Shown here: positions 8,672-17,919 of the stretch, piece by piece
Position numbering within the stretch: position 1 is the first letter of the stretch
Layout of the letters: every line of letters starts with the position of its first letter
From: an uncultured Bradyrhizobium sp.
GTDB taxonomy: Bacteria > Pseudomonadota > Alphaproteobacteria > Rhizobiales > Xanthobacteraceae
Assembly (NCBI RefSeq): GCF_947648125.1
Contig: NZ_CANSMR010000001.1
Coordinates: 248,001 to 312,000, forward strand
DNA: 64,000 nucleotides
Reading direction: 5' to 3'
Translations under genes and position numbers: made by a program
The notes under the pieces: generated by a model
What the model was told of the DNA's origin: nothing
What the model saw: the letters and a program-made list of their open reading frames with translations, nothing else
Database searches by the model: none

Positions 8672-9627
8672 ACCTTGTTCCCGAGGCGTTTTGCCCGATC
8701 GATCAGTTTTTGGGCGACCTTGATGTGCATGAGATCGATCATCTCCCCGTTCTTGTCCTTCACCGCGCCTCGGCCTTCGCGCGCGGCCGCTTCCATGGCT
8801 TCCAACACCTCGTTTGCCCATGTGATCTGCGCAGCGGACGGCGTCATCACTTCATGGATGATCTCGATCTGAGACGGATGGATAGCCATCTTGCATTCGA
8901 AGCCAAGCATGCTGGCACGCTTGGTCGCGGCGTGCAGGCCCTCGCTGTCTAGAATGCCTGAGAAGGGTCCGTCGATTGGCATGATGCCAAACGCCCGACA
9001 AGCATTGGCAATGCGCGCGGTGGCAAAATGCCAGAGATCGTTCCAGTGTCGCTCGCGCGCGCCGCGGGCGTCGGCGTCGGTGAGCACGACGTAGTCGGCG
9101 GCGGGGGCGCCCACGGCACGCTGGAAGCTGCCGAGATCAAGCTGATAGTCGCCCCCGCCAAACACCAGCGCGCGCAGCCGCCCTCCAGCTTGCGCGATCG
9201 TCTCGACATTGGCGACGCCGCGCGGCGTCTCGATCAGTCCCATGATCCCGACTTGTCGTTCGCGTGGAGCGATGGCCTCGGCCGATCTGATCATGACGTC
9301 GACCGCATGCATGTCCTCAGGTGATTCGCATTTCGGCAGCAGGATGTAATCCAGCCGTGGACAGGCTTCGACGATCTCGATGATATCGCGGCAACTCCAT
9401 GGCGTACCAAAGCCGTTGACCCGGACGGCGACGCCGCGTGTGCCCCAGTCGAGCTGGTTGATCGCGTTGATAGCATCCTGGCGTGCCTTCGGCTTGAGCG
9501 AGGCGATCACCGCATCTTCCAAGTCGAGAAAGACCGAGTCGGCCGGGCCCTGTGCAGCTTTCTCCATAAAGCGCGGCGAGGAGGCGGGAACAGCGAGTAA
9601 TGACCGGAACGTCGGAGGATGGGTCAT
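8668..9627 (-). CDS. HpcH/CitE-family CoA-ester lyase
   Basis: A 319-residue lyase of the CitE/malyl-CoA lyase group. The N-terminus [17 protein letters not shown] and the [11 protein letters not shown] strand with acidic Mg2+ ligands are typical. [12 protein letters not shown] gives the conserved metal-site Glu, and [16 protein letters not shown] closes the barrel. The ATG at 9627 is preferred because it overlaps the upstream stop (ATGA). The family cleaves 3-hydroxyacyl-CoA esters such as malyl-, methylmalyl- or citramalyl-CoA to acetyl- or propionyl-CoA plus an oxo-acid. With MaoC hydratase and CoA-transferases nearby, it likely performs the final C-C cleavage of this pathway. Confidence 0.9.
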   Translation of the reverse strand: MTHPPTFRSLLAVPASSPRFMEKAAQGPADSVFLDLEDAVIASLKPKARQDAINAINQLDWGTRGVAVRVNGFGTPWSCRDIIEIVEACPRLDYILLPKCESPEDMHAVDVMIRSAEAIAPRERQVGIMGLIETPRGVANVETIAQAGGRLRALVFGGGDYQLDLGSFQRAVGAPAADYVVLTDADARGARERHWNDLWHFATARIANACRAFGIMPIDGPFSGILDSEGLHAATKRASMLGFECKMAIHPSQIEIIHEVMTPSAAQITWANEVLEAMEAAAREGRGAVKDKNGEMIDLMHIKVAQKLIDRAKRLGNKV

Positions 9628-10583
9628 GAATATCTCATGTTCGGGTTGGTGACTGCGAGTTCTGTGACGGCCTTGCGCGTCGCGCCGTTCCCGCGATGGC
9701 TTTGCGGCTCGATGCCGAGGGTCGCGGCAATCTCGCGTGAGGTTGCCGCGACCCGTTCCGGATCGACCCCGATCTCGATGCCCATTTCGGCGAGCATGGT
9801 CACGAGATCTTCGGTAGGGAAATTGCCGAGGGAGCCGAGCCTTGTCGGCATCACAATTCCGCCGCCGATGCCGCAGACGGCGCCCTCCAGCCACGCCACG
9901 TTGGCGTTGAGTGCGGTAAGGATGTTGGCGGTCGCCATGCGCGAGCGATTGTGAATGTGGAAGCCGAACGAGGCTGTTGGAAAAAGTTCGCCGAGCCTTC
10001 GGAATAGACGGTTGACATGGGCGGGATCTTCCATCCCCAGCTCGCCTGCGAGATAGAACCGCCGGATGCCGCCGTCATGGAGGCGCCGCACAACCGCTAT
10101 GGCGTTTTCTTCCGGAACCCGGCCTTCATAGGCGCACCATAAGGCCATGCCGAGAGCCATCACGAAGGGGATTGAGCGTGCCTCCGCGATCAGGAACGAC
10201 ACCAGGTTTTGTGCGATCGCCTCGTCGATCGTCATATTCTGGTTCGTGCGGCTATAGGTCGCGCTGATCGTAGTCAGGCCAAGCATTTCGTCGACCCCGG
10301 CCGTTGCACCGCGCTCGGCGCCGAGCGCATTCGGCACAGGAGCCCGATAGATCGTCCCGGGCCTGCGCCTGATGCGCTCGAACACCTCTTCGGCGTCGCG
10401 CAAGTGTGGCACGACTCTTGGGTGGGCAAAGCTCGAGACCTTGATCACGGAAAGGCCGAGATCGGACAGCCGATCAATGATCGCAACCTTGGTGTCAGTA
10501 TCAATCCAGCGAGGAAAGCTCTGCAGACCGTCACGCGGGCCGACTTCGGCAATCGCGACCTTCTTGAGAAGGCTCAGCGTCAT
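9624..10583 (-). CDS. HMG-CoA-lyase-like aldolase (DRE-TIM family)
   Basis: A 319-residue DRE-TIM metallolyase. It has the GPRDGLQ motif (R17, D18), the FHIHNR metal-binding His pair (H209, H211) and a KVSSFAHPRVVPHL strand. The catalytic loop of true HMG-CoA lyases, GLGGCPYA, reads GIGGGIVMP here, so the loop Cys is missing. It may cleave a different 3-hydroxyacyl-CoA or act without that residue. It lies between a nitroreductase (9-base gap) and the HpcH gene (overlap), so the three form one leftward operon. Confidence 0.85.
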   Translation of the reverse strand: MTLSLLKKVAIAEVGPRDGLQSFPRWIDTDTKVAIIDRLSDLGLSVIKVSSFAHPRVVPHLRDAEEVFERIRRRPGTIYRAPVPNALGAERGATAGVDEMLGLTTISATYSRTNQNMTIDEAIAQNLVSFLIAEARSIPFVMALGMALWCAYEGRVPEENAIAVVRRLHDGGIRRFYLAGELGMEDPAHVNRLFRRLGELFPTASFGFHIHNRSRMATANILTALNANVAWLEGAVCGIGGGIVMPTRLGSLGNFPTEDLVTMLAEMGIEIGVDPERVAATSREIAATLGIEPQSHRGNGATRKAVTELAVTNPNMRYS

Positions 10584-10592
10584 CGCATTGCC

Positions 10593-11294
10593 TCAGAGGC
10601 CATCGAAGCCGGCGTAATCGGAGAGCGGCGCGCGCTCGGTGACCAGCTCGTTGACGGGCGCATCTGGGTCGATATGACCGAGTGCCATGCCGCAGATGAC
10701 GACTTCCTTTTCGGGAATGTTGAGCAATGGCCGAATGACCTTGTGGAAATCGGCAAAGGCTGCCTGCGGACGGGTGTGTAGCCCGTGGCCGCGCGCTGCG
10801 ATCGTCAGCGTGCCCAGATAAATGCCGAGATCAAGCCAGCTTCCGATCTCGATATCTTCATCGAGGGTGAAGATCATGCCGACCGGCGCACCGAAGAATT
10901 CATAGTTGCGCATTCGCGCGCGTTGCGTTCCCTCGAAATCGCCCCGGGCGACCTCGAGCAGGCTGTACATGCTCCAGCCGATCTTGCGGCGACGGCCGAG
11001 GAAAGGTTCGCGCCAATTGACAGGGTAGTAGTTCCGTTCGCGCTGGTAGGGCTCAAATCCGTCGCGAGCCACTGCGTCGAAGATCGCCGTGGTCAGACGT
11101 TCGTTGATGTCGCCGGCAATGACGCGAACCCGCCAGGGCTGGATGTTGCTGCCACTGGCGCTGCGGGCTGCCAATTTGAGCAACTGCTCGACCATGCTGC
11201 GCTCGACGGGCGTCGGCAGGAAAGCCCGCACGCACTGACGGGGGTTGATGACGTCATCGACAGCGGCGTTCGGCGACGAGGAAATCTCATGCAT
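10593..11294 (-). CDS. nitroreductase-family flavoprotein
   Basis: A 233-residue FMN-dependent nitroreductase-fold protein. RQCVRAFLPTPVERSMVEQLL followed by AARSASGSNIQPWRV is the family N-terminus with FMN-contact residues, and GYLG-type packing follows in DLGIYLGTLTIAARGHGL. It is the first gene of the leftward operon and faces the acyl-CoA dehydrogenase operon across a shared control region holding two operator palindromes. The family reduces nitro, quinone or enone groups with NAD(P)H; the substrate here is unknown. Confidence 0.85.
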   Translation of the reverse strand: MHEISSSPNAAVDDVINPRQCVRAFLPTPVERSMVEQLLKLAARSASGSNIQPWRVRVIAGDINERLTTAIFDAVARDGFEPYQRERNYYPVNWREPFLGRRRKIGWSMYSLLEVARGDFEGTQRARMRNYEFFGAPVGMIFTLDEDIEIGSWLDLGIYLGTLTIAARGHGLHTRPQAAFADFHKVIRPLLNIPEKEVVICGMALGHIDPDAPVNELVTERAPLSDYAGFDGL

Positions 11295-11381
11295 CTGGAA
11301 GACTCAGCACTCCGCGGAACCTGCTTAGAACATTAGCATCACATCGTGTCCGCCAAGCTTCCGACGGAGAGCGATGCCGAC

Positions 11382-11393
11382 TTGTCCAGACAA
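11382..11393. promoter_or_regulatory. operator palindrome, site 3
   Basis: TTGTCCAGACAA differs at one position from the perfect palindrome at 5385. It lies in the divergent promoter region between the nitroreductase and acyl-CoA dehydrogenase genes. Confidence 0.65.
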
Positions 11394-11459
11394 ATACTAA
11401 TTACTCTACTTGCTTTCAAAGCAAGGAATATATAACTTTTCTAGAAGATCACATGTTAG

Positions 11460-11471
11460 TTATCCGGACAA
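11460..11471. promoter_or_regulatory. operator palindrome, site 4
   Basis: TTATCCGGACAA ends 18 bases before the acyl-CoA dehydrogenase ATG. It is 78 bases from site 3, centre to centre. The pair could allow repression of both divergent operons. Confidence 0.65.
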
Positions 11472-11489
11472 TTCTGGGGAAGGAATGCC

Positions 11490-12665
11490 ATGACGCAAAT
11501 GCCGCGGGAAAACCGCGTGGATGCGGATGAAGACGGTCAGATCCTGGACATGATCGATCGTTGGGTTGCGCGCGAGCTCAAGCCCATTGTGAAAGAATAC
11601 GACCATGAGGATCGCTATCCGCACGGTGTCGTCGAACAGATGAAGGAGCTGGGCCTGTTCGGCTCAACGATCGCGCCGCAATATGGGGGCCTTGGTCTAT
11701 CGTCGGCGACCTACGCCAAGATCGTGATGAGCATCTCTTCGGTATGGATGTCGGTCACGGGCATCATAAACTCTCATCTGATGCTGGCGCTGGCGATCCA
11801 GAAGTTCGGTACGCCGGAGCAGAAGTCGAAATGGCTACCGAAACTTGCCAGCGGCGAGATCCGCGGCGGTCTTGCTCTGACCGAACCTGACGCCGGCACC
11901 GACTTGCAGGGCATCCGGATGACCGCTAGGTGTGAAGGCGATCATTACGTCATCAACGGCACCAAGATGTGGATCACCAACGGGGCGGAAGGTTCGTGTC
12001 TTGCGCTTCTGGTCAAGACCAATCCCGGCGCCCAGCCGCGCTACAACGGTATGAGCCTTTTTATTGCGCCGAAGCAGGAAGGCTTTTCGGTCGGGCGGAA
12101 GCTTCCCAAGCTTGGCTACAAGGCGATCGATACGGCTGAGCTGGTCTTCGAGAACTATCGCCTGCCTGCTGATCATCTGATCGGCGGCGTCGAGGGGCAG
12201 GGCTTCTTTCAGGTTGCGGGCGGTCTCGAGCTCGGGCGCATCAATGTCGCGTCGCGCGGCGTTGGCATTGCGGAGGGCGCGCTGAAGCTGGCGTCGGACT
12301 ATGCGCAAGTTCGCAGGACATTCGGAAAACCGATTTGCGAGCATCAGGCCATTCAGTTGAAGCTCGGCGAGATGGCTACGCGAGCTCGTGCCGCGCGTTT
12401 GCTGACGCTGGACGCAGCGCGAGCTTTCGACCGCGGCGAGCGCTGCGATATGGAGGCGGGTATGGCGAAATATTTCGCCAGCGAGGCTGCGCTCGAGAAT
12501 TCGATCGAGGGCATGCGCATCCACGGCGCCTACGGCTATTCCAAGGAATTCGACATCGAACGGCTTTATCGAGATGCGCCACTGACCTGCATCGGCGAGG
12601 GGACCAACGAGATGCAGCGGATCATCATTTCCAAGCAATTCATCAAGAGGAATCCGGCCGCATGA
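11490..12665 (+). CDS. acyl-CoA dehydrogenase
   Basis: A 391-residue FAD-dependent acyl-CoA dehydrogenase of normal length. Signature segments are GGLALTEPDAGTDLQG (family signature 1), MWITNGAEGSCLALLVKTN, and near the C-terminus the RIHGAYGYSKEFDIERLYRD and GEGTNEMQRIIISKQ segments typical of short-chain and glutaryl-CoA-like members. The start has a GGGGAAGGA ribosome site. It opens an operon with two CoA-transferases, a MaoC hydratase and a GntR regulator. It should introduce the 2,3-double bond that MaoC then hydrates. Chain length and branching specificity are not readable. Confidence 0.93.
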   Translation: MTQMPRENRVDADEDGQILDMIDRWVARELKPIVKEYDHEDRYPHGVVEQMKELGLFGSTIAPQYGGLGLSSATYAKIVMSISSVWMSVTGIINSHLMLALAIQKFGTPEQKSKWLPKLASGEIRGGLALTEPDAGTDLQGIRMTARCEGDHYVINGTKMWITNGAEGSCLALLVKTNPGAQPRYNGMSLFIAPKQEGFSVGRKLPKLGYKAIDTAELVFENYRLPADHLIGGVEGQGFFQVAGGLELGRINVASRGVGIAEGALKLASDYAQVRRTFGKPICEHQAIQLKLGEMATRARAARLLTLDAARAFDRGERCDMEAGMAKYFASEAALENSIEGMRIHGAYGYSKEFDIERLYRDAPLTCIGEGTNEMQRIIISKQFIKRNPAA

Positions 12666-13831
12666 AGCCTCTTCAGGGTGTCCGCATCGTTTCGGTCGAG
12701 CAATTCGGTGCCGCTCCTTACGGCACGATGCTGCTCGCGGATCTGGGCGCCGAAGTCATCAAGATCGAAAATGCCGCAACCGGCGGCGATCCCGCTCGCA
12801 AAACCGGACCTTACTTCCTCGGAACGAATGACAGCGAATATTATCAGGCGTTTAACATAAACAAGAAGAGCGTCGCGCTGGACTTGCGGTCAGCTGAGGG
12901 CAAGGCGGCTCTCACTGCGCTGATCAAGACAGCTGATGCGCTGGTGAACAATTTGCGCGGCGATCTGCCAGCCAAGATGGGCCTCGATTACAAGACGCTC
13001 GCAAGCGTCAATCCCAAGCTGGTTTGCGCGCATGTGTCGGCCTATGGCCGGGACAATGAACGGGCATCGTGGCCGGGCTACGACTATCTGATGCAGGCAG
13101 AATCCGGTCTGATGCATCTCACCGGCGATCCCGACAGGCCGCCGTCGCGGCTCGGCGCGCCCTCGATCATCGATCAGACGACGGGGCTGACGGCGGCTGT
13201 CGGGCTGTTGTCTGCCATTATCCAGGCGCGGTCCACCGGCAAGGGCTGCGATGTCGATACCTGCCTGCTCGACGTCGCGCTCCATCAACTCGGCTATGTG
13301 GCGACCTGGTATCTGAATGAAGGTCATACCACGATGCGGCAGCCGCGCAGCGCACATTATTCAGTGGCGCCCGTGCAGACGTTTCCGACCTCGGACGGCT
13401 GGCTGTTCATCATGTGTATGACGGACAGGTTCTGGAGAAAACTGATCGAGACCATCGGCCGCACCGATCTTGGCTCCGATCCTCGTTTTGCGACGCAGGC
13501 CTTGCGACAAACCAATCGCGGTGTGCTGACCAAAATTATCGACGCTGAACTGAAGCGCGAATCCACGGCGTTCTGGCTCGAGAAGCTGAATGCCGTGCTG
13601 CCTGTCGCTCCAGTGCTCGATCTTGCACAGGCGCTCGATAACCCCTTCTTGCAAGCGAGCGGGATGATCCGCACCATCTCCCATCCGGCGAAGCCCAATA
13701 TGCGAGTATTGGCCAATCCCATCAAGATCAACGGCGAGCGGCTCGCCCAAGCGCCGTGCGCGGCCTATGGCGCAAATACAGCAGCCGATGTCGGTGAGGT
13801 GTGTGCCGCCGAGCGAGCCGAGACGCCATGA
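12662..13831 (+). CDS. family III CoA-transferase (first of a tandem pair)
   Basis: A 389-residue CaiB/BaiF protein. The N-terminus has GVRIVSVEQFGAAPYGTMLL and GAEVIKIEN, and the candidate nucleophile Asp lies in GAPSIIDQTTG. Its ATG overlaps the dehydrogenase stop and its stop overlaps the next CoA-transferase start. Adjacent family III genes in other catabolic operons (for example bbsEF for benzylsuccinate) encode heteromeric transferases, so these two may form one enzyme or act on two acids. Confidence 0.92.
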   Translation: MKPLQGVRIVSVEQFGAAPYGTMLLADLGAEVIKIENAATGGDPARKTGPYFLGTNDSEYYQAFNINKKSVALDLRSAEGKAALTALIKTADALVNNLRGDLPAKMGLDYKTLASVNPKLVCAHVSAYGRDNERASWPGYDYLMQAESGLMHLTGDPDRPPSRLGAPSIIDQTTGLTAAVGLLSAIIQARSTGKGCDVDTCLLDVALHQLGYVATWYLNEGHTTMRQPRSAHYSVAPVQTFPTSDGWLFIMCMTDRFWRKLIETIGRTDLGSDPRFATQALRQTNRGVLTKIIDAELKRESTAFWLEKLNAVLPVAPVLDLAQALDNPFLQASGMIRTISHPAKPNMRVLANPIKINGERLAQAPCAAYGANTAADVGEVCAAERAETP

Positions 13832-14958
13832 AGCTCGAGGGTATCCGCGTCATCGATCTCTCGGTCTTCCTGCCGGGGCCGTATTTGACGTTGGCGATGG
13901 CCGACCATGGCGCCGAGGTGGTCAAGATCGAGCCGCCGGGCGAGGGCGATCCGGGACGCCATATCGGACTCTCCGACGGACCCAGCACCGTGTTCTTCCG
14001 CAATCTCAATCGCGGCAAGAAAAGCGTCGTGCTCAACCTGAAGGATCCGGTACAGCGCGATGATCTGCTCGCCTTGTGCGAGACGGCCGACGTGTTCGTG
14101 GAATCCTTTCGTCCCGGCGCCGTCGATCGCCTTGGTGTCGGATACGAGGCGGTGCGCGCGCGCAATCCGCGCATCGTCTATTGCTCGATCAGCGCATTCG
14201 GACAGGACAGCGCATTGCGCGAACGGCCAGCGCATGATCTTGCGCTGGAAGCCGAGAGCGGATTGGTCGGCATGACGCTCGGCAATGACGGAAAGCCCGC
14301 GATTTCGGGCATTCCGGCTGCCGATGTCCTGGCGGGGCTGCAGGGGCTCTCGGGCGTCCTGATGGCGCTGCTCCGCAGGGAAAACACCGGGCTCGGTGAC
14401 TACATCGATATCAGCATGCATGATGTCACCATCGGCGGCATGCTCAATATTATGGGGCCGACCTTTGCTGAGGGACGGCAGCCAATTCCGGCCCACGAAC
14501 GCACCACAGGGGGAGCCGCCTTCTACCGTCCCTATGAGACGCAAGATGGCCGCTTTCTGGTCCTGGCCGGGCAGGAGCCGAAATTCATCCATAACCTGCT
14601 GGGTGCGCTGGGTCGGCCCGAACTGGTTGAACTCTGCCTGCGGGGGCCCGGTCCGCATCAACAGCCGGTCGTCGATTTCCTTGCCGCCGAATTCCGCAAG
14701 AAGCCGCTGGCGGAATGGCACGGCTATCTCGCTACGCTCGATGTCTGCTATGGCCGCGTCAACACGCTGCCCGAAGCCGTTGCGCATCCGAACCTGACGG
14801 AGCGCGGGATGATCCGCCGCGATGACGCCAATCGGCTTCACGTCGGTCCCCCGATCCGTTTCCGCCATGAACCGGCGCAGCCGGTGCTGCGCGAGCCGGC
14901 TCTCGGCGAACACACGACAGAAATCCTCAACAAAACGCACGAATTCGGGGGGAGATGA
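13828..14958 (+). CDS. family III CoA-transferase (second of a tandem pair)
   Basis: A 376-residue CaiB/BaiF protein. GIRVIDLSVFLPGPYLTLAM and GAEVVKIEPPGEGDPGR mark the CoA-binding N-terminus, and the nucleophile Asp is in GIPAADVLAG. It is clearly diverged from the preceding gene, so this is not a recent duplication. The start ATG at 13828 overlaps the upstream stop (ATGA), and its own stop overlaps the MaoC gene. Confidence 0.92.
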   Translation: MKLEGIRVIDLSVFLPGPYLTLAMADHGAEVVKIEPPGEGDPGRHIGLSDGPSTVFFRNLNRGKKSVVLNLKDPVQRDDLLALCETADVFVESFRPGAVDRLGVGYEAVRARNPRIVYCSISAFGQDSALRERPAHDLALEAESGLVGMTLGNDGKPAISGIPAADVLAGLQGLSGVLMALLRRENTGLGDYIDISMHDVTIGGMLNIMGPTFAEGRQPIPAHERTTGGAAFYRPYETQDGRFLVLAGQEPKFIHNLLGALGRPELVELCLRGPGPHQQPVVDFLAAEFRKKPLAEWHGYLATLDVCYGRVNTLPEAVAHPNLTERGMIRRDDANRLHVGPPIRFRHEPAQPVLREPALGEHTTEILNKTHEFGGR

Positions 14959-15461
14959 TGCAAAGCCACGATCGGATCGGTCCTCAACGCTACCGTGAAA
15001 GCTTCGGTAGATACTATGACGATTTCGTCGTCGGAGACGTCTACGAACATCGCCCGGGTCGCACCATTACCGAGAGCGACAACACCTGGTTCACCTTGAT
15101 CACGATGAACACCCACCCATTGCACTTCGACAAAGCCTATGCCGCCAAGTCGGAGTTCAAGCGGCCGCTGGTCAATAGCTGCCTGACCCTGTCGATGGTG
15201 GTGGGGATGAGCGTGAGTGATATCAGTCAGAAGGCCATTGGCAACCTGGGCTGGAACGACATCAAGTTGACCGCGCCCGTGTTCGTCGGCGATACAATTT
15301 ACGCCGAATCGGAGGTCTTGGCGAAGCGGGAATCGGCGTCCCGGCCTGGACAGGGCCTCGTGACTGTTCGCACGATCGGCAAAAAGGACGATGGCACGCA
15401 GTTCATGAGCTTTGAGCGAACTGCGCTGATCGCCAAGAGAGGCTATGGCATCGAAGACTGA
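14955..15461 (+). CDS. MaoC-like acyl-CoA hydratase
   Basis: A 168-residue single hot-dog-domain hydratase. The motif NTHPLHFDKAYA near residues 50-61 resembles the hydratase-2 catalytic segment (Asx...His). The protein is close in size to MaoC-like mesaconyl/enoyl-CoA hydratases. Two ATGs (14955, 14958) lie behind a GGGGGGAG ribosome site; the first overlaps the upstream stop. In context it hydrates the enoyl-CoA made by the dehydrogenase to a 3-hydroxyacyl-CoA for the lyases encoded leftward. Confidence 0.9.
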   Translation: MMQSHDRIGPQRYRESFGRYYDDFVVGDVYEHRPGRTITESDNTWFTLITMNTHPLHFDKAYAAKSEFKRPLVNSCLTLSMVVGMSVSDISQKAIGNLGWNDIKLTAPVFVGDTIYAESEVLAKRESASRPGQGLVTVRTIGKKDDGTQFMSFERTALIAKRGYGIED

Positions 15462-16251
15462 CACGAAGTCGCCGCTGGCGGGCTCGAAGGCGCGGAAACC
15501 CGCGACGCCTGCGCTCGCGCGGTCCGGTGAGCCGCTCTATCTTCAGCTCGTGCGCGCGCTTAAGGAGGAGATCGTCAGCGGCGTGTATCCGATCGGTTCG
15601 CAACTGCCGACGGAAGAGGAATTGTGCGAACGCTTTTCGGTCAGCCGCTACACCGTGCGTGAGGCGTTGCGGCGGCTGCGTGAGGACAGTCTGGTTTCGT
15701 CACGTCAGGGCGCCGGCACGACGGTGGTTCCGCCGCGGCCCACCGACTCATTCGTTCATGAGGTCATGTCCATCAACGATCTCGTGGCTTTCGCAACCGA
15801 TGTGCGCTTTGCGATCGATACCATCGAAATGATTGAGATCGACAACAAGCTGGCGTCACGAACCGGGATTGCGCAGGGAGAGGAATGGCTCGCGGTTCGA
15901 GGATTGCGCCACGCTAGCAAGAGCGCTGAGTTGCCGGTGTGTTGGACCGAGGTGTACATCAATCGCGAGTTTGCGGCGATAGGCCGACTGCTCCAGCGCC
16001 ATCGGGGCCCGATCTTCCATCTGATCGAAGATTTGTTTGGTCAGAGCATTGTGGAAGTTCACCAAGAGATTGCCGCCGCATTGATCTCGCCGGATCTTGC
16101 GCCCGGTTTGAAAGTCAAGGCCGGGTCCACGGCGCTCGAGGTGCAGCGAACCTACAAGCTCGCAACAGGGAAGATCGTGCAAGTTGCGATCAACACTCAT
16201 GCTGCTTCCCGCTTTCGCCATGCCATGACCATGCGGCGCGTTAAGGGCTGA
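15445..16251 (+). CDS. GntR-family regulator with UTRA domain
   Basis: A 268-residue HutC-subfamily regulator. The winged helix occupies about residues 28-95, with PLYLQLVRALKEEIVSG, GSQLPTEEELCERFSVSR and the recognition helix VREALRRLREDSLV. The remaining 165 residues fit a UTRA effector-binding domain. The gene overlaps the MaoC gene by 17 bases, so it is produced with the operon it probably controls. The four TTGTCCGGACAA-type sites at 5261, 5385, 11382 and 11460 are the likely targets. The effector would be a pathway acid or its CoA ester. Confidence 0.9.
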   Translation: MASKTDTKSPLAGSKARKPATPALARSGEPLYLQLVRALKEEIVSGVYPIGSQLPTEEELCERFSVSRYTVREALRRLREDSLVSSRQGAGTTVVPPRPTDSFVHEVMSINDLVAFATDVRFAIDTIEMIEIDNKLASRTGIAQGEEWLAVRGLRHASKSAELPVCWTEVYINREFAAIGRLLQRHRGPIFHLIEDLFGQSIVEVHQEIAAALISPDLAPGLKVKAGSTALEVQRTYKLATGKIVQVAINTHAASRFRHAMTMRRVKG

Positions 16252-16399
16252 TCGGATCCGACCTGTCGCGCGGGGTGTAGTGCGATTGTTCGCTGCCGTG
16301 CTTTCGTATTTTGTTCAGGTCACGCCAACGTGCAGGCGGGGCCTATCCAAGCGCCCGACTTGGGTTACGGCAAGCTCGACCAGAGCATCATCGACAAAC

Positions 16400-16720
16400 A
16401 CGGTCGGGAAGGTGATGGCCGTTCGGCTGAACGGTGGTGTCCACCGTCACCCGCTCCAGATCGCGCGTCCGCAACGCGCCAGTGTCGTGTGCCAAGCTCT
16501 CGACCAGCAAAAGCTCCAGTTTGTTGCCAAGCCGCTTGCGCCAATAGCCTTAGATCGGAGCACTCGTGCGGGAAATCGTGCTGGAAAAACTGAAAGCCGG
16601 TGAAGGGCTAGAAATACGGGTCATAAACCCTGCGCTCATGGACGTCCTCGTCGGACAGGCTATAGATGTGCTTGCGCAACAGTAGTCCGATGACAAAACG
16701 GCTCTCGGCCGACTCTTCTC
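16400..16720 (-). pseudogene. IS5-like transposase remnant
   Basis: Reading leftward, decayed transposase segments can be followed: SRFVIGLLLRKHIYSLSDEDV, FQFFQHDFPHECSDLR and WRKRLGNKLELLLVESL, then LERVTVDTTVQP. The last is the DDE Asp segment of IS5/IS1182-type transposases. Stops and frame changes interrupt it, and no complete ends were identified. The rest of the 16252-16785 gap shows no gene. Confidence 0.65.
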
Positions 16721-16785
16721 GTTGTAGTTGACCGCTGAATTTTCCCGAGCTCAAATAACGCAGTTACACCGTAGTCCCACATGCA

Positions 16786-17766
16786 TCACAATAGTGACGA
16801 ATCAGGAACTGCCATCGACCCGGGCGTCAGCGACGAGACAGCTGCCTCGGCAACTGGAAGTCGCGCCATGCGAACGTAATCCCGTGGCGTCAATCCGAAT
16901 CGCGCTCGGAATGCTCGGTTGAAGTTCGACAGGTCCCGGAATCCAGAGGCGAAGGCTATGTCGGTAATACGTGCTTCACTGCCGCCCCGTTTGGCCAGCT
17001 CGACGAGGTTGCAGGCCAACTTGAGCCGCTGCTCGCGCATAACTTGCACGAAACTCGTATCATGCGCCTGAAAATCGCGTTCAAGCTGCCGCGCGGAAAT
17101 CCCGATACGATCGGCAAGCCACGTCAGCGACAGCTCCGGTTTGGTCACGAAGGCTTCCATCTCGCGTACCGCGAGTTCGAAACGCGACCCTTGCGACAGC
17201 GTCCTGCTTACGAGGTTCTCGGAGTCGTCCGCGCCGAAAGCCAATCGGGTCAGATCGAGCAGATATTCCGGTTTCGCCTGCGGGGTGCTCTTCCGATTAT
17301 GCGCCGCATCGAGAATATAGCTGTGGAGGCGCCGGGCGGCCGGTGCCGTCACATTGAGGACCTCGCCCACGCGTAGTGGCGCGACGGACTCGGCCAACGA
17401 AGCGGCACGCGGCAAGTGCAGCGACAAACAATGCGTCCACGCACGGTCAAAGACAAGCTGCACAGGCCTCGTCGAATCCAGCAAATACAGTGTGCCTGGC
17501 AGGAGATTCGAACTGCAGTCCAACTGTTCAACTCTAGTGGATCCCGAGAGCTGGACAAGCAGATACAGGTGTTCATAGTCATCCAAGCGAACGCCTCGGC
17601 GAGTTCGGTCTATTCTTCGGAGGTTGCCAGCGAAATTTGCTATGTCTAGCCCGCACAGCCGTTGCGCGAGGAAATGTCCATTGACCGAATTCTGACGATC
17701 GTGCGGGACCGCGTAGTAGTGCCCGCAGGTAGATCTCAAGGCATCGTCCCATGCTTCGAAAAGCAT
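16786..17766 (-). CDS. AraC-family transcriptional regulator
   Basis: A 326-residue regulator. An N-terminal AraC-binding-like domain (about 1-200) precedes a double HTH domain: first helix pair around LSLTWLADRIGISARQLERDF, second around ITDIAFASGFRDLSNFNRAFRARFGLTPRDY. It diverges from the aldehyde dehydrogenase gene, like feaR next to feaB, so it probably senses a substrate or aldehyde of the monooxygenase pathway and activates 17920 onward. Confidence 0.88.
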   Translation of the reverse strand: MLFEAWDDALRSTCGHYYAVPHDRQNSVNGHFLAQRLCGLDIANFAGNLRRIDRTRRGVRLDDYEHLYLLVQLSGSTRVEQLDCSSNLLPGTLYLLDSTRPVQLVFDRAWTHCLSLHLPRAASLAESVAPLRVGEVLNVTAPAARRLHSYILDAAHNRKSTPQAKPEYLLDLTRLAFGADDSENLVSRTLSQGSRFELAVREMEAFVTKPELSLTWLADRIGISARQLERDFQAHDTSFVQVMREQRLKLACNLVELAKRGGSEARITDIAFASGFRDLSNFNRAFRARFGLTPRDYVRMARLPVAEAAVSSLTPGSMAVPDSSLL

Positions 17767-17919
17767 GACCTCGTTCTCCCTCGCACGCTTCCTCCGGCAC
17801 CGTGTTTGATCATGGCGTCCACACTTTTTAAGCTATCTTAGTTGGCGGAAAAGTCCAAGTAAAGGGGAATGGCCCGTTCCAATATGAACAAAAATGGTCA
17901 CTACTGGGAGGGGTCATAC

